A stretch of 64,000 nt of DNA from the NCBI GenBank assembly GCA_019637755.1, contig JAHBVC010000001.1:1144480-1208479 (forward strand), written 5' to 3'. Shown here one piece after another: positions 29,729-39,476 of the stretch; positions within the stretch are counted from its first letter, which is position 1, and each line of letters opens with the position of its first letter. The DNA is from Anaerolineales bacterium. GTDB taxonomy: Bacteria > Chloroflexota > Anaerolineae > Anaerolineales > UBA11579. The translations under genes were made by a program, and so were the position numbers. Below the pieces are notes generated by a model, which saw only the letters and a program-made list of their open reading frames with translations, was not told where the DNA came from and did not search any database.

Positions 29729-30182
29729 ATCTGGCAAACTTTTCTCGAAAATAGGCTTGTACTTGCGCCAAGCCTTGCTGCGCCAACTGGCGCTCCTGCG
29801 CCGAACATTCCAAAGCAGCGAATTCGTCTTCGTCCAGCACCACCTGGCGCCCGTCCGGGTACACCAGTAGATCGAGGGCAAAATCACGAAAGCTGACCTG
29901 GTGGGCGGCGATGATTGCCGGGGCGCTAACATTGCAATACCACCCCTTGAGCCGGTCGTCATCTTTATCGCGGATCTCAAACACATTGAACCAACGATCA
30001 TCGTAATAGGTCTCAATGAAGCGATCGCCCTGCTGCAATGCGATCTCTTCCATCATGCCGCTCTTGGCATTGAAGCGTGCTTCCACCAGGGCCTCAGGCG
30101 AGCGGTAGTGCAGTAACTGCCCGGCCCAACTGTACATCAGCTCGCCGGCAGGGTTCTGCTTGTATACGGTAATTTCAGTCAT
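29727..30182 (-). CDS. DUF402 (FomD-like) protein
   Basis: About 151 residues of the DUF402 family, whose members include the nucleotide-hydrolysing FomD. The family core is visible: YYDDRWFNVFEIRDKDD, GWYCNVSAP and the acidic FRDFALDLLVYPDG and DEDEFAAL stretches, which in FomD-like proteins bind metal. The start is the ATG at 30180-30182, overlapping the end of the ATPase gene by 8 nt, so it is the last gene of the thiamine operon. A role in nucleotide or TPP-analogue hydrolysis is possible from context but unproven. Confidence 0.8.
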   Translation of the reverse strand: MTEITVYKQNPAGELMYSWAGQLLHYRSPEALVEARFNAKSGMMEEIALQQGDRFIETYYDDRWFNVFEIRDKDDDRLKGWYCNVSAPAIIAAHQVSFRDFALDLLVYPDGRQVVLDEDEFAALECSAQERQLAQQGLAQVQAYFREKFAR

Positions 30183-31197
30183 CAGCAAGGATTTGCACCG
30201 CCTCCGCGGGCTCGAAATGGATCGTTACCGGGGCGCCGAGTGGCGGCAACGCCATCGCCGACGACAATTCTAGTTCAATCGGCACGCCACGCACATCCAC
30301 GCGGGCCAGCCACTGGCTGCCACGGAATTGCTTGTACGCCATGTGGCCGGCCAGGCTGGCCGGCCCGCCGCTGCCCAGCGAGAGCCGGTCAGGGCGCAGC
30401 AGCAGGGTGGCCGGGCCATCCGGCGCGGCCACTGGCAATAGGCCAAGCGGCGTGTGCGCCTGCTGGTTGGCGATTTCGGCGTGAAATACATTGTGCATGC
30501 CCAGAAAACGCGCCACAAACGCTGAGGCGGGCTGGCGATAGAGCTCCTGCGGCGGGCCGACCTGCACCAGGCGCCCGGCGTTCAAGATGGCGATGCGGTC
30601 AGCGATCGCATAGGCTTCTTCCTGGTCATGCGTCACGTAGAGGCTGGTCTGGCCGTGTTGGCGCAATACCGCGGTCAGCTCCGTCAGCAATTGGGTACGC
30701 AAGGCGCGATCCAGCGAGCCGAGCGGCTCATCCAGCATCAGCAGGCGCGGGCGTGGCGCCAGGGCGCGCGCCAGCGCCACGCGCTGCTGCTCCCCGCCCG
30801 AGAGGCTGGCTACCTCGCGTGGCTCAAAGCCCGCCAGGCCGAGCGATTGCAATACCTGGCTCACGCGCGCAGCCATCTGCGCATCAGGCTGCCGCGCCAT
30901 TTGCAAACCGAAGGCTACATTGCCAAACACATTGCGATGCGGGAAGAGCGCGAAGTCCTGGAACATCAGCCCAAAGTTGCGCAGATGGGCCGGCGTATGG
31001 GTCAGCTCTGCGCCGTCCCACAACACCTGGCCGCCATCGGGTGCTTCCAAGCCAGCTACGATCGAGAGTAGGGTGGATTTGCCGCTGCCACTAGGACCCA
31101 GCAAGGCCAGTACCTCGCCAGTAGCCACCTGCAGGTCGATTTGATTCAGGATGGTGCGGCCAGCATACGATTTGGTGATCTTGCGTAGCTCCAACAC
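30175..31197 (-). CDS. thiQ: Thiamine-type ABC importer, ATPase
   Basis: 340 residues. Walker A GPSGSGKST, signature LSGGEQQRVALARAL, Walker B LLMLDEPLGSLD, H-loop VTHDQEEA. After about residue 230 a TOBE-like C-terminal region follows. It energises import by the permease encoded upstream, with which it abuts or overlaps by one base. Assignment to thiamine rests on the TPP riboswitch and thiamine pyrophosphokinase of the same operon; sequence alone fits the wider iron/thiamine/spermidine importer group. Confidence 0.85.
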   Translation of the reverse strand: MLELRKITKSYAGRTILNQIDLQVATGEVLALLGPSGSGKSTLLSIVAGLEAPDGGQVLWDGAELTHTPAHLRNFGLMFQDFALFPHRNVFGNVAFGLQMARQPDAQMAARVSQVLQSLGLAGFEPREVASLSGGEQQRVALARALAPRPRLLMLDEPLGSLDRALRTQLLTELTAVLRQHGQTSLYVTHDQEEAYAIADRIAILNAGRLVQVGPPQELYRQPASAFVARFLGMHNVFHAEIANQQAHTPLGLLPVAAPDGPATLLLRPDRLSLGSGGPASLAGHMAYKQFRGSQWLARVDVRGVPIELELSSAMALPPLGAPVTIHFEPAEAVQILADD

Positions 31198-32873
31198 TAG
31201 AACTCTCCTACCTCAGCAATGCGCACACGCTCGATCAGCAGCATGCCCGCGCCAGTGAACAGCATCAGCAAGGTGCTCAAGGCCATCGCCTGGCCATAGG
31301 TGACTGCGCCCGGCTGCGCCAGCAGGCGGTAGATCAGCACCGGCATGGTGGGGTATTCCGGCCGGGCGATCAACGCCGAAGCGCCGAATTCGCCCACCGA
31401 GATGGCAAAGGCAAACAAGGCCGCCGCCACCAAGGCCCGCCCGACCAGTGGCACATCGATACGGCGCACCACCTCAGCCGGGCTGGCGCCCAGCAGCGCG
31501 GCTGCCTGGCGCAGCCGCGGGCGGATGCTGCGCAGCGCGGGCACCAGGCTGCGCACCACAAAAGGCAGTGCCACCAGGGTATGCGCCAGGGGCACCAACA
31601 ACGGAGAGGCACGCAGATCCAGCGGCGGCGTATCCAAGGCCACAATGAAACCCAACCCCAAGGTAAGCGCCGAGGTGCCCAAGGGCAGCATGAGCAGCGC
31701 ATCAAGCCAGCGCATCAGGCGCGCTGGCCCCCTGGCCTGCTCGGGCTTGGCCAGCAGCCAGGAGGCGGGCAGGCCAACCAGCAGCGCCAGCACCACCGTG
31801 CTGCCCGCGTATACCAGTGAGGTTTGGATGGCACGCAAGGGCGAGGCGAAGAACAGATTGTTGCGTGGGTCTTCGCCCAGGGCACGGTAGTAATCCAGCG
31901 TGATGCCCGCCTGCGCCGCCTGGCGACGGTCCGTGTCCAGGCGGGTCAGCGAGCGCGCCGCCAGCCCACCCAATGGCGCCACAAAGAACAGGCCCAGCAG
32001 GGCGAGAAAGGCCGCACTGAGCCAGCGCTGCGGTTGTGCGCTCAGCGGGCGCAGGCGTGCAGCGCGCGACTCCAGCGGGCGCGAGAGGCGCGCCGCCAGC
32101 CGCGTGTACACGCTGGTGAGCGCCAGCGTGCACAACAGTTGGAGCAACGCCAACAAGGCGGCCGCCGGCAGGTTGAACAAAGCCACCGTTTGGTAATAGA
32201 TCTCGGTCTCCAGGGTGGCAAAGCGCGGCCCGCCCAATACCAGGATCACGCCGAACGAAGTGAAGTTAAAGATAAACACCAGCAGGGCGGCCGCCGCCAG
32301 CGCCGGCGCCAGCATCGGCAAGCTGACTTTGGTGAAGAGCTGCCAGGGGCTGGCGCCCAGGCTGCGCGCGGCCTGCTCACTGCGCGGGCTGAGCCGCGCC
32401 CAGAAATCGCCCACCATGCGCAGCACAATGGTGGTGTTATAAAACACATGCGCCATCAGAATGGCGCCAAAACTGTTGATGAACTCCAGCGGCGCCACAC
32501 CCAGCGCCTGCAGGCCTTGATTGACCCAGCCATGCGGCCCCAACAACGCGTTGAACGCCGCAGCCACCACCAGGGTGGGCAACACGAACGGGATGCTGCT
32601 GACGGCGCGTAGCCAGCGCTTACCAGGGAAGGTGTAGTGCGCCAGCAGGTAGGCTGCGGGCAGCCCCAAAGCCAGCGTGAGTGCGGTAGACAAGCTGGCC
32701 TGCCATAGCGTGAAGCCCAGCACACGATGAATAGCACCGTCACCAAGCAATTGCAGCAAGGCCGGCCGCCACCCCTCCGCCAGGCTGAGCGCCAAAACAC
32801 TTCCCAGCGGGTAGAAGTAAAACAACGCCAGAAAGGCCAATGGCAGCAGGGCCAGCCAGGTTAACTTACGCAT
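31197..32873 (-). CDS. thiP: Thiamine-type ABC importer, fused permease
   Basis: 558 residues with about 12 membrane helices in two tandem permease domains, the ThiP/FbpB architecture. Each half has an EAA-like loop facing the ATPase (first: EQAARSLGASPWQLF; second: RQAAALLGASPAEVVRRI). It forms the channel for the periplasmic or surface binding protein encoded 19 nt upstream. Confidence 0.88.
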   Translation of the reverse strand: MRKLTWLALLPLAFLALFYFYPLGSVLALSLAEGWRPALLQLLGDGAIHRVLGFTLWQASLSTALTLALGLPAAYLLAHYTFPGKRWLRAVSSIPFVLPTLVVAAAFNALLGPHGWVNQGLQALGVAPLEFINSFGAILMAHVFYNTTIVLRMVGDFWARLSPRSEQAARSLGASPWQLFTKVSLPMLAPALAAAALLVFIFNFTSFGVILVLGGPRFATLETEIYYQTVALFNLPAAALLALLQLLCTLALTSVYTRLAARLSRPLESRAARLRPLSAQPQRWLSAAFLALLGLFFVAPLGGLAARSLTRLDTDRRQAAQAGITLDYYRALGEDPRNNLFFASPLRAIQTSLVYAGSTVVLALLVGLPASWLLAKPEQARGPARLMRWLDALLMLPLGTSALTLGLGFIVALDTPPLDLRASPLLVPLAHTLVALPFVVRSLVPALRSIRPRLRQAAALLGASPAEVVRRIDVPLVGRALVAAALFAFAISVGEFGASALIARPEYPTMPVLIYRLLAQPGAVTYGQAMALSTLLMLFTGAGMLLIERVRIAEVGEF

Positions 32874-32892
32874 CGCTCAGCTTGCTTGCGCG

Positions 32893-33933
32893 CTAGCGCA
32901 ACACCGTTTGCGTCCAGGCGTTGATCCATTCTTCACGGTGTGCGGCAATATCCGCCGGGCTCACCGGCGCGGTTTCATCCGGCACCTCGAGATAATCCAC
33001 AAACTCGGCCTGCAACTGCGCATTGGGGTTGACCGGGAAGACGAACATCTGCAGGGGCATATCCTCCTGGAACGGAGTGGAGAGCATAAAGTCCACCCAC
33101 GCCTCGGCCAACTCCCGATTGGCTGTGTTGCGCAAAATGCCCACGAATTCGATCTGGCGGAAGCAGGCGCCATCCGCCACTACCGCTGCGGTGGGCGGCT
33201 CGTCCAGCGGAGTTTCGGCGAAGACCAGCTCCACCGGCGGGCTGGAGGCGTACGAGACGATGACCGGCCGCGTGCCGCCCCATTGGCTAAACTCGGCGTA
33301 GTAGGCCGTCTCCCAATCGTTGACCACTTTGACGCCATTGGCCACCAAGCCCTGCCAATACTCCAGGTACCCTTGCGGGCCAAAGTGGCCGATGGTGGCG
33401 AGCAAGAAGGCCAGGCCCGGTGACGAAGTGGCCGGGTTTTCCACCGCCAGCAGGTCTTTGTATTCCGGCCGCAGCAAATCTTCCAGGTTGGCCGGCGGAG
33501 CGATGCCGGCTTCCGCAAAATAGGCTTTCTCGTAATTCAGGCACACATCGCCAAAATCCACCGGCAGTGCCCGCTGCTGCGGGTCGAGCTCGAACGCGTC
33601 AGGTATCTCGGCCAGCAAGGGCGAAGCGTAGGGTTCAAAGATGTTGCCATCCAGGGCGCGGCTGAGGAAGGTGTTGTCGACACCGTAGAACACATCCGCC
33701 AGCGGCTGTTCGCCAGCCAGGATGGCCGCATTGGTGGCCGAACCGGCATCACCCATTTTGAGGAAGGTGACCGTGGCGTTGTGCTCGGCCTCAAAGGCCG
33801 CCACCACCTCAGCGGATACCGCAAACGAATCGTGCACCATCACGGTGAGGGTGCGCGGCCCGCTGGGCTGCGCCGGGCGGCAGGCAGCCAAAGCCAGCAT
33901 CAGCACCAGGGCCAGAGTATGTTGTTTTTTCAT
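32893..33933 (-). CDS. thiB: Thiamine-type ABC importer, substrate-binding lipoprotein
   Basis: About 346 residues. The signal peptide ends in a lipobox (LALAAC), then the mature binding protein: TLTVMVHDSF, FEAEHNATVTFLKMGDAG and VDNTFLSRALDG are typical of ThiB/TbpA proteins. I start at the ATG of 33931-33933 because AGGAG lies 7 nt before it; the ATG two codons up would sit on the Shine-Dalgarno. It begins 10 nt after the thiamine pyrophosphokinase stop. Confidence 0.88.
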   Translation of the reverse strand: MKKQHTLALVLMLALAACRPAQPSGPRTLTVMVHDSFAVSAEVVAAFEAEHNATVTFLKMGDAGSATNAAILAGEQPLADVFYGVDNTFLSRALDGNIFEPYASPLLAEIPDAFELDPQQRALPVDFGDVCLNYEKAYFAEAGIAPPANLEDLLRPEYKDLLAVENPATSSPGLAFLLATIGHFGPQGYLEYWQGLVANGVKVVNDWETAYYAEFSQWGGTRPVIVSYASSPPVELVFAETPLDEPPTAAVVADGACFRQIEFVGILRNTANRELAEAWVDFMLSTPFQEDMPLQMFVFPVNPNAQLQAEFVDYLEVPDETAPVSPADIAAHREEWINAWTQTVLR

Positions 33934-33943
33934 TTCCATTCTC

Positions 33944-34579
33944 CTAATCAAAATTGGCGGGGCTTACGACACACAAAAGCAGCCCGCCCTGCAAAGTCAC
34001 TTGAGCTTCAGCCGCCGCCACCACATTGCTTACGCCGCGGCTGCTGCCAAAGGGGATGGTTTCGTCGTCCAGGGGGTACTCCAGCCCGCGCGTGCGCACG
34101 CCGTGCGCATCGCCGGCCAGCGGGATCAGCGAAATGCGGCTGCCGAGCGGGGCTGCCAAGCTGGCCTGCGAACGAATGGGGAAGAGCTGTTGCTCACCAT
34201 GCAAGAAGGTGATCGGCAGCTGCGCAAAGCGCGCATCGGCGGCCAGCAGCAGGTTGGCCAGGCTATGATCCCAGCGGCGTCCCAGGCCGCCGATCACGCT
34301 GACCGTGCTGGCTCCGGCCGACTGGGCGTGCAACAGGGCCAGCTCAAAATCGGTCTCGTCTTTGCGAACCGGAAAGGGCAGCAGCTCGCTGCCATGGGCG
34401 CGCAGCTCCTGCTGCAACGGCGCCGGCAACGAATCCAGATCACCGATGACCACATGCGGGTAGAGGCCGAGGGTGCGGCAATGGCGCGAGCCGCCATCCG
34501 CCGCAATGTATAGCTCCGCGGCGGGCAGGCCGCGGGCAGGCAGCGCTAGTTCTCCATTGGCAAACACGAGTGCGTGCAA
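33944..34579 (-). CDS. thiN: Thiamine pyrophosphokinase
   Basis: About 211 residues. It transfers pyrophosphate from ATP to thiamine, making TPP, the ligand of the riboswitch in front of it. Motifs: AADGGSRH, PHVVIGDLDSL, KDETDFELAL and GGLGRRWDHSLAN. The frame is open upstream through the riboswitch, but that stretch is RNA structure. I place the start at the TTG of 34577-34579 with GGAGG 8 nt upstream; a GTG at 34567 is the alternative. The product and the importer downstream make a salvage route. Confidence 0.88.
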   Translation of the reverse strand: MHALVFANGELALPARGLPAAELYIAADGGSRHCRTLGLYPHVVIGDLDSLPAPLQQELRAHGSELLPFPVRKDETDFELALLHAQSAGASTVSVIGGLGRRWDHSLANLLLAADARFAQLPITFLHGEQQLFPIRSQASLAAPLGSRISLIPLAGDAHGVRTRGLEYPLDDETIPFGSSRGVSNVVAAAEAQVTLQGGLLLCVVSPANFD

Positions 34580-34585
34580 AACAAA

Positions 34586-34610
34586 AACCTCCTGCAAAGT
34601 GCCGGAGGTT
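34586..34610 (-). promoter_or_regulatory. Expression platform of the TPP riboswitch
   Basis: On the minus strand AACCTCC, an 11-nt loop and GGAGGTT form a 7-bp hairpin. The 3' arm holds the thiN Shine-Dalgarno and is followed by TTTTGTTTTG. It could sequester the ribosome site or terminate transcription. Confidence 0.7.
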
Positions 34611-34629
34611 GGTCGTTCAGCAAGTGCGC

Positions 34630-34730
34630 ATTCCTCCGCCGGCATGATCCGGATCAGGTAGTACGGGTCGCAGACTGCGGTCTGCCTCTCAGCTCCGGCG
34701 GTGTAAAACACCGCAAAGCTCCCCGAGCGA
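34630..34730 (-). ncRNA. TPP riboswitch (THI element)
   Basis: The minus strand carries the conserved core: CGGGGAGC, GCTGAGAG, GACCC, ACCTGATCCGGATCATGCC and GCGGAGGAA in order and at normal spacing. It binds TPP and would lower expression of thiN and the importer when TPP is plentiful. It is followed by a hairpin over the thiN ribosome site. Confidence 0.95.
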
Positions 34731-34746
34731 TTTCAGTTGTAGGTTT

Positions 34747-34752
34747 AGTATA
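34747..34752 (-). promoter_or_regulatory. -10 box for the thiamine operon
   Basis: Minus-strand TATACT lies about 17 nt before the aptamer. The -35 position has only a weak match. Confidence 0.45.
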
Positions 34753-34760
34753 TCGCGGCG

Positions 34761-35447
34761 CTAGCGCTTTGGCTTTCCATTTTTGTAATTCGCCGCGTAG
34801 TAATCGCACAGATCCTTCACTGGGCAGGCCGGGCAATTGGGCTTGCGCGCCTGGCAGATCTCGCGCCCCAGGCGGATGATGTTGAGGTGGGCGGCGTAGT
34901 GCGTCTCCGGCGGGAACAGCGCCTCCAGCACCGGGTGCGCATCCTCCACGCTGATCTTGGCCGGACGCAAGCCCAGCCGCCCCGAAACGCGATAAATATG
35001 CGTATCCACCGGAAAGGCGGGCTTTTCCAGCGAGAATTGCAAGACGATCGCGGCGGTTTTGGGCCCCACGCCATTGAACTGCATCAGCCACTGGCGTGCT
35101 TCTTCCAAAGGATAGTCTTTAAGAAAATCCAATGTAAGCTCGCCGCGTGCCGCAGTGATCGCCTGCAGCACGGCTTTGATCCGCGGCCCCTTTTGATTGG
35201 CCAGCCCGGCGGGCCGGATGGCTTCGATGATCGCTTCTACCGGTGCATCGCGCACCGCTTCCCAGGTGGGGAAGGTGCTGGTGAGGGCGAAGAAGGCTAC
35301 ATCGCGATTCACATCGTTGGTATTTTGCGACAGGATGGTGGAGACCAGCTCATGCAGGGCGGGCAGCGGGGTGCGCCACTCCGGCTCGCCGAAGAATTCA
35401 AGCAATCGCTGGTGCATCGCCAGGGCGCGCCGGGCCAGCGCCTTCAC
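34761..35447 (-). CDS. nth: Endonuclease III
   Basis: About 228 residues. A base-excision-repair DNA glycosylase/AP lyase removing oxidised pyrimidines. The helix-hairpin-helix FNGVGPKTAAIV holds the catalytic Lys, and VDTHIYRVSGRLGL the catalytic Asp. The C-terminal [4Fe-4S] loop has four Cys in C-x6-C-x2-C-x5-C spacing. I start at the GTG of 35447, whose TGA overlaps the asparaginase stop (GTGA). This gives four-base coupling. Confidence 0.93.
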   Translation of the reverse strand: MKALARRALAMHQRLLEFFGEPEWRTPLPALHELVSTILSQNTNDVNRDVAFFALTSTFPTWEAVRDAPVEAIIEAIRPAGLANQKGPRIKAVLQAITAARGELTLDFLKDYPLEEARQWLMQFNGVGPKTAAIVLQFSLEKPAFPVDTHIYRVSGRLGLRPAKISVEDAHPVLEALFPPETHYAAHLNIIRLGREICQARKPNCPACPVKDLCDYYAANYKNGKPKR

Positions 35448-36490
35448 GCCAGCTCCAGGGTAAAGCACGGCGCGGCCTGCCCCACCACCTGCCCGCTCCA
35501 GTTGGTGACCGGGCGTAGCGGCCCATAGTCAGCCAGCGCCGCCATGCGGCCCGCATCGAGCGCGCCCAATTGGCGCAGCACCTCCAGAGCCACCGCATGG
35601 CTGGCCCATTGGCGCGCGTCGCCATCGGCGATCTTGATCGCAATCCCCAGCGCGGGCGACTGCGGCCCAAGGAAGCCCGCCGGCAGCCCAAAGGCCTGAA
35701 AGCCCTCGGCGCCCAGTTTGGAGATCAAGCCGGGCAGGTGCTGCATGCAGGCGGTGTCAAAGCGCCGCGGGCCAGCCACCATATCCGGGTGGGCGCGCAT
35801 CGCATCGGCGATCTGGCCGGCCGCCTGCGCCTGAGCCTCCGGCAAGCCCGCCGGATCGGCCAGGCGCGCATAGGCCCAGGCAGTGTGCGCCAGCGGGGCG
35901 GCCCAGTTGGGCGCCGAGCAGCCATCCACACCAATCGCCAACTGCTCCACACGCATTCCCGCTAGTTCCGCAAACAACGCCACGATCTCCTGCTGCAGCG
36001 GGTGCTGCGGATCAATGTAATCATCCAGGCGCCAGCCACGCAGTTTGGCGTAGGCCAGCATGCCGCAGTGTTTGCCGGAGCAATTATGGTGAGCTACATT
36101 GGGGGCTTCGCCGCGCGCACGTAATTCTTCTGCACTGGCCGCGTGATACGGCGGGTGCGTGCCACACAGCAATTGCTGTGCCTGCAAGCCAAATTTTTGC
36201 AACAAGCCTTCGAATACGGCCACATGCGCCGGCGTGCCAGAGTGCGAAGCGCACAGCAAGGCCAATTCCTGCGGAGTGAGCTGGTAGTGCGCCACTCCAC
36301 CGGCGACCACAAAGGGCAGCGCCTGAAAGGGCTTGGCGGCCGAGCGCAAAAACGCCGCCTGCTGCGGATCGCCCAGCCAGGCGCGCAGCGCGCCGTGAAC
36401 ATCCACAACGGCCACGGCACCATAGTGCAGCGATTCAAGGTGTTCGCCGCGGTGCAGGGCGAAGATCGGCTGGTATCCGGGCGGCATCAT
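35444..36490 (-). CDS. L-asparaginase (AnsA-like, PF06089 type)
   Basis: 348 residues, similar to the Rhizobium etli-type asparaginases, unrelated to the E. coli enzymes. Landmarks: LRSAAKPFQALPFV, LLCASHSGTPAHV and HHNCSGKHCGMLA with the family Cys and Lys; VDGCSAPNWA further on. It would hydrolyse asparagine to aspartate and ammonia. It starts 2 nt after the preceding gene and overlaps nth by 4 nt. Confidence 0.88.
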   Translation of the reverse strand: MMPPGYQPIFALHRGEHLESLHYGAVAVVDVHGALRAWLGDPQQAAFLRSAAKPFQALPFVVAGGVAHYQLTPQELALLCASHSGTPAHVAVFEGLLQKFGLQAQQLLCGTHPPYHAASAEELRARGEAPNVAHHNCSGKHCGMLAYAKLRGWRLDDYIDPQHPLQQEIVALFAELAGMRVEQLAIGVDGCSAPNWAAPLAHTAWAYARLADPAGLPEAQAQAAGQIADAMRAHPDMVAGPRRFDTACMQHLPGLISKLGAEGFQAFGLPAGFLGPQSPALGIAIKIADGDARQWASHAVALEVLRQLGALDAGRMAALADYGPLRPVTNWSGQVVGQAAPCFTLELA

Positions 36491-36492
36491 GG

Positions 36493-37338
36493 CTAGCTGC
36501 GGCGAGCGCCAGCCTGGCGTTCTACGTATTCCTGCATGCCAAAACGCAAACGCTGCACATACTGGGTGCGCAGGCGTGCGCTGAGCTTGTAGCGCTCCGC
36601 ATAGCGCACGGCCAACTTGTCAATTTCGGCCACGCGGTTTTTGCTGCGGCTCAGGCTGCGCAGCTTGACCTGCAGGTCCTTCAACAAGCTGTGCATTTGT
36701 TTGATGTCGCGCCCCTCGGCCTTGCCGCCGCGCCCCGCCACTACCGTGAAATTCTTATAGGCACGGCTTTGCAACAATTCCAATTGCTCCAGCCAGGCAG
36801 GGATATCGGCCTGGGCCAGAAAAGGCGGCTCACCCAAGGTCAGCGCATCGCCCACGAAAACAACCTCGGCCTGCGGCAATGCCAGCCAACTGGCACCGGG
36901 GCCGGGGCCGGCATGTGGTTCAACGAGCGCCAGCAGGCCATCCAAATGAAGTTGCATCGTTGCTGAAAAAGTAAGCCGCGGTAGGGCAAAACGCAGGCCG
37001 GTGAGCCCCGGCGTGATCTCCCACTCCGAGCCATGCTCTTGCGCTTGGGTCTTGAATACCGCGGCCCGCCGGCCGACGTGGTGCGCTACTTCGACCTGCG
37101 CGAGGGTATCCGCTTCCAGCGCCTGGGCGCCCAGCGTGCGATCTGGGTGGGCATCCAGGCACACCAGGCTGCGTTGGCGGCTGGCGCCAGCCGCCGCCAG
37201 GCTATCCAGCCAGGCACGCCCGTCTTCGGGGCGCAAAGGAGCATCGATGAGTAGCGTGTGGTCAGGGGAAAGTACGGCGCCGAGCGTGACGCCTTTGTAA
37301 CCGTCTTCGTAAAAAATTGCCGGTTTTATCTTCCTCAT
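36493..37338 (-). CDS. Metallo-beta-lactamase-fold protein with degenerate metal motif
   Basis: 281 residues. The fold is suggested by [36 protein letters not shown] and [16 protein letters not shown] in the usual order. The first metal motif, normally HxHxDH, reads DxHxDR, so two ligands have changed; the GD motif remains. The C-terminal 90 residues are helical and basic ([13 protein letters not shown]), possibly a coiled coil or nucleic-acid-binding tail. Catalysis may be lost or altered. It overlaps the sensor kinase gene by 4 nt. Confidence 0.7.
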   Translation of the reverse strand: MRKIKPAIFYEDGYKGVTLGAVLSPDHTLLIDAPLRPEDGRAWLDSLAAAGASRQRSLVCLDAHPDRTLGAQALEADTLAQVEVAHHVGRRAAVFKTQAQEHGSEWEITPGLTGLRFALPRLTFSATMQLHLDGLLALVEPHAGPGPGASWLALPQAEVVFVGDALTLGEPPFLAQADIPAWLEQLELLQSRAYKNFTVVAGRGGKAEGRDIKQMHSLLKDLQVKLRSLSRSKNRVAEIDKLAVRYAERYKLSARLRTQYVQRLRFGMQEYVERQAGARRS

Positions 37339-39458
37339 TGTTTTAATTCGCCCGTACGCGCGATGGGCAATGTGAAGATAAAACGAGAGCCCTTACCCAA
37401 TTCGCTTTCCACCCAAATTTTGCCGCCGTGGCCTTCAACCGCCAGCTTGCAGTAAGCCAGCCCCAGCCCCAACCCCTTGGTGTTGCCAGTGGCGCCTACT
37501 TGCACGCGGGCAAACTTCTCAAAGATGCGCTCCAGGTCTCCCTTGGGGATACCGCGCCCCTGGTCCTGCACCGACATTTCAACAAAATCGCCGTTGCGCT
37601 TGGCCGCCACGGTCACCGTTTGGTCTTTGGCGGAATACTTCAGTGCGTTTTCGATCAGATTGATCAGCACGCGCCGGATCATCTCCGCGTCCACCATCGC
37701 TTTGGGCAGGCCCTTGACCACCGCCGCCTTCAGTTGGATCTCCTTGGCCTGGGCGCCAGGCGCGGTGGCATCCAGCGCGGCCTGCACAATATCGGCCACC
37801 GCGGTGGGCTCGGGGTTGCCGATGCGCTGGCCCGCTTCCATGCGCGAGGTATCCAGTAGCGAGTTGGCCAGGCGCTGCACGCGCTCGGTGGAGCGCATGG
37901 CAATATCCAGCACCGAACGGATCGTAGGATCCTGGTCTTCGGGCAACATCATCTGCAGCACATCCAAGCCAGAGACCACGTTGGCCAGCGGAGAGCGCAG
38001 GTCATGGTAGATCATCGAGGCCAGGTCTTCACGCAACTGGTCAAGGCGTTTGCGCTCGGTAATATCGCGCAAGATCCACTGCAATTGCTCCTGGCCCTCT
38101 ACAACGATCGAGTGCACAAACACTTCCACCGCGATCTGCGTATTGCCTTGCCCTTGCAGCACCGATTCGTAAGAGACACTGCGGCCATCTTGCAGTTGCG
38201 CCATGTCCGTGCCCAGCGCCTTGTAATCTGCCTGGTGAAAATGGTGCACGTTCATGCTGTGCAGGCTTTCTTCGTCGAAGCCGATCCACAGTTCCGCCTG
38301 GCGGTTGGCCTCAGCAATGTTGCCTTGCAGATCGGTGACAAAGATGGCATCGATGCTGTCTTCGAAGAGTTCGCGGTAACGCGTGCGGGCCGATTCCATC
38401 TGCGCAAACAATTGCGCATGCTCGATGGCCGTGCCCGCCAGGGTACCGATGCCATCCAGCACCGGCAGGTCAGTGGCATCGAAGTGACCATCGCGCGGGT
38501 TGAGCGCCTCGATCACGCCGATCACGCGGCCGCGCGCCAGGATCGGCACGCAGGCCACCGCCTGGGTACGGTACCCGGTAAGCTCATCGACCATAGGGTA
38601 GAAACGCGCATCGGCCTGAGCATCAACGACCAGCACGCCTTTGCCCTGCTGCGCCACCCAGCCGGCGATGCCCTGCCCTAACTGGATCTGCAAGCCGATC
38701 ACCTGCTTGCTGCGCTGGCCCGTGGCCTCGCGGAAGGTGAGCGTCTGGCCGCCGCTATCGATAAGCGCCAGCGAGACGGCCTCCACATCCAGAGCCTGCG
38801 TAGTCTGCTCCAGAATGGTTTGCAACACTTGGTCGAGCTGCAAACTGGCGTTGATCACCGAGGCACTCTCAGCAATCGCAGTCATAATGCCAGCATTGCG
38901 TTGGCTTTCGGCATACAGGCGCCCATTGAGCACGGCGAAGGCGGCCTGCTCACCGATGATCTTTACCAGGGCGAGGTGCTCTTCACTAAACAGGCCGGGT
39001 TGCCCGTGAGTCAGGGTCAACACGCCAACCAGCTTTTCGCGCACCAGCAGGGGCGCCGCCACGACTGACTTGGGGCCAGTTTGCCGGCCCGAGGGCGCGG
39101 CTTGCCAGCGCGCATCGACGCTGGTATCAGTAACTAAGGCAGGTTGGCGGTGGTTGCGCACCCAGCCAGCCAGCCCGTTTTGCAAAGTGAATTTAAGTTG
39201 TTCGGTGGTTTCTTGGATGACTTTGTCTTCCACCACGATGATGGAATCGAGCGGCGCGCCTTGATCGTCCAACACGATGATGCTGCCGCTGCTGCCGCCC
39301 ACATTGTGCAGGCACAGCTTGATCACGCGTTCGAGCACCAGGCGCAGATCGAGCGCAGAGGCCAGCTCGCGGCTGACATGGACTAAAAGGTCCAGCGAGG
39401 ATTGCGGCCGTTCGTCTCGAACGGCGTCGCCCTTAGAGGCGGCGGGGAGTGCGGCCAT
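37335..39458 (-). CDS. Sensor histidine kinase with two GAF domains and a PAS domain
   Basis: 707 residues, soluble. Order: GAF (about 40-185), GAF (about 205-350), PAS (about 360-475), HisKA with the phospho-acceptor His in [10 protein letters not shown] (about 490), then the ATPase domain with [11 protein letters not shown] (N), [11 protein letters not shown] (G1) and [10 protein letters not shown] (G2). No receiver domain or response regulator gene is adjacent, so its partner is elsewhere. The lack of membrane helices suggests a cytoplasmic signal. Confidence 0.92.
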   Translation of the reverse strand: MAALPAASKGDAVRDERPQSSLDLLVHVSRELASALDLRLVLERVIKLCLHNVGGSSGSIIVLDDQGAPLDSIIVVEDKVIQETTEQLKFTLQNGLAGWVRNHRQPALVTDTSVDARWQAAPSGRQTGPKSVVAAPLLVREKLVGVLTLTHGQPGLFSEEHLALVKIIGEQAAFAVLNGRLYAESQRNAGIMTAIAESASVINASLQLDQVLQTILEQTTQALDVEAVSLALIDSGGQTLTFREATGQRSKQVIGLQIQLGQGIAGWVAQQGKGVLVVDAQADARFYPMVDELTGYRTQAVACVPILARGRVIGVIEALNPRDGHFDATDLPVLDGIGTLAGTAIEHAQLFAQMESARTRYRELFEDSIDAIFVTDLQGNIAEANRQAELWIGFDEESLHSMNVHHFHQADYKALGTDMAQLQDGRSVSYESVLQGQGNTQIAVEVFVHSIVVEGQEQLQWILRDITERKRLDQLREDLASMIYHDLRSPLANVVSGLDVLQMMLPEDQDPTIRSVLDIAMRSTERVQRLANSLLDTSRMEAGQRIGNPEPTAVADIVQAALDATAPGAQAKEIQLKAAVVKGLPKAMVDAEMIRRVLINLIENALKYSAKDQTVTVAAKRNGDFVEMSVQDQGRGIPKGDLERIFEKFARVQVGATGNTKGLGLGLAYCKLAVEGHGGKIWVESELGKGSRFIFTLPIARTGELKQ

Positions 39459-39476
39459 GGGGTTTCACATAGGGGG

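Noticed and set aside
34580-34711. N-terminal extension of thiN
   Set aside because: The open frame runs through the TPP aptamer and matches no protein; the ribosome site and family start point to 34579.
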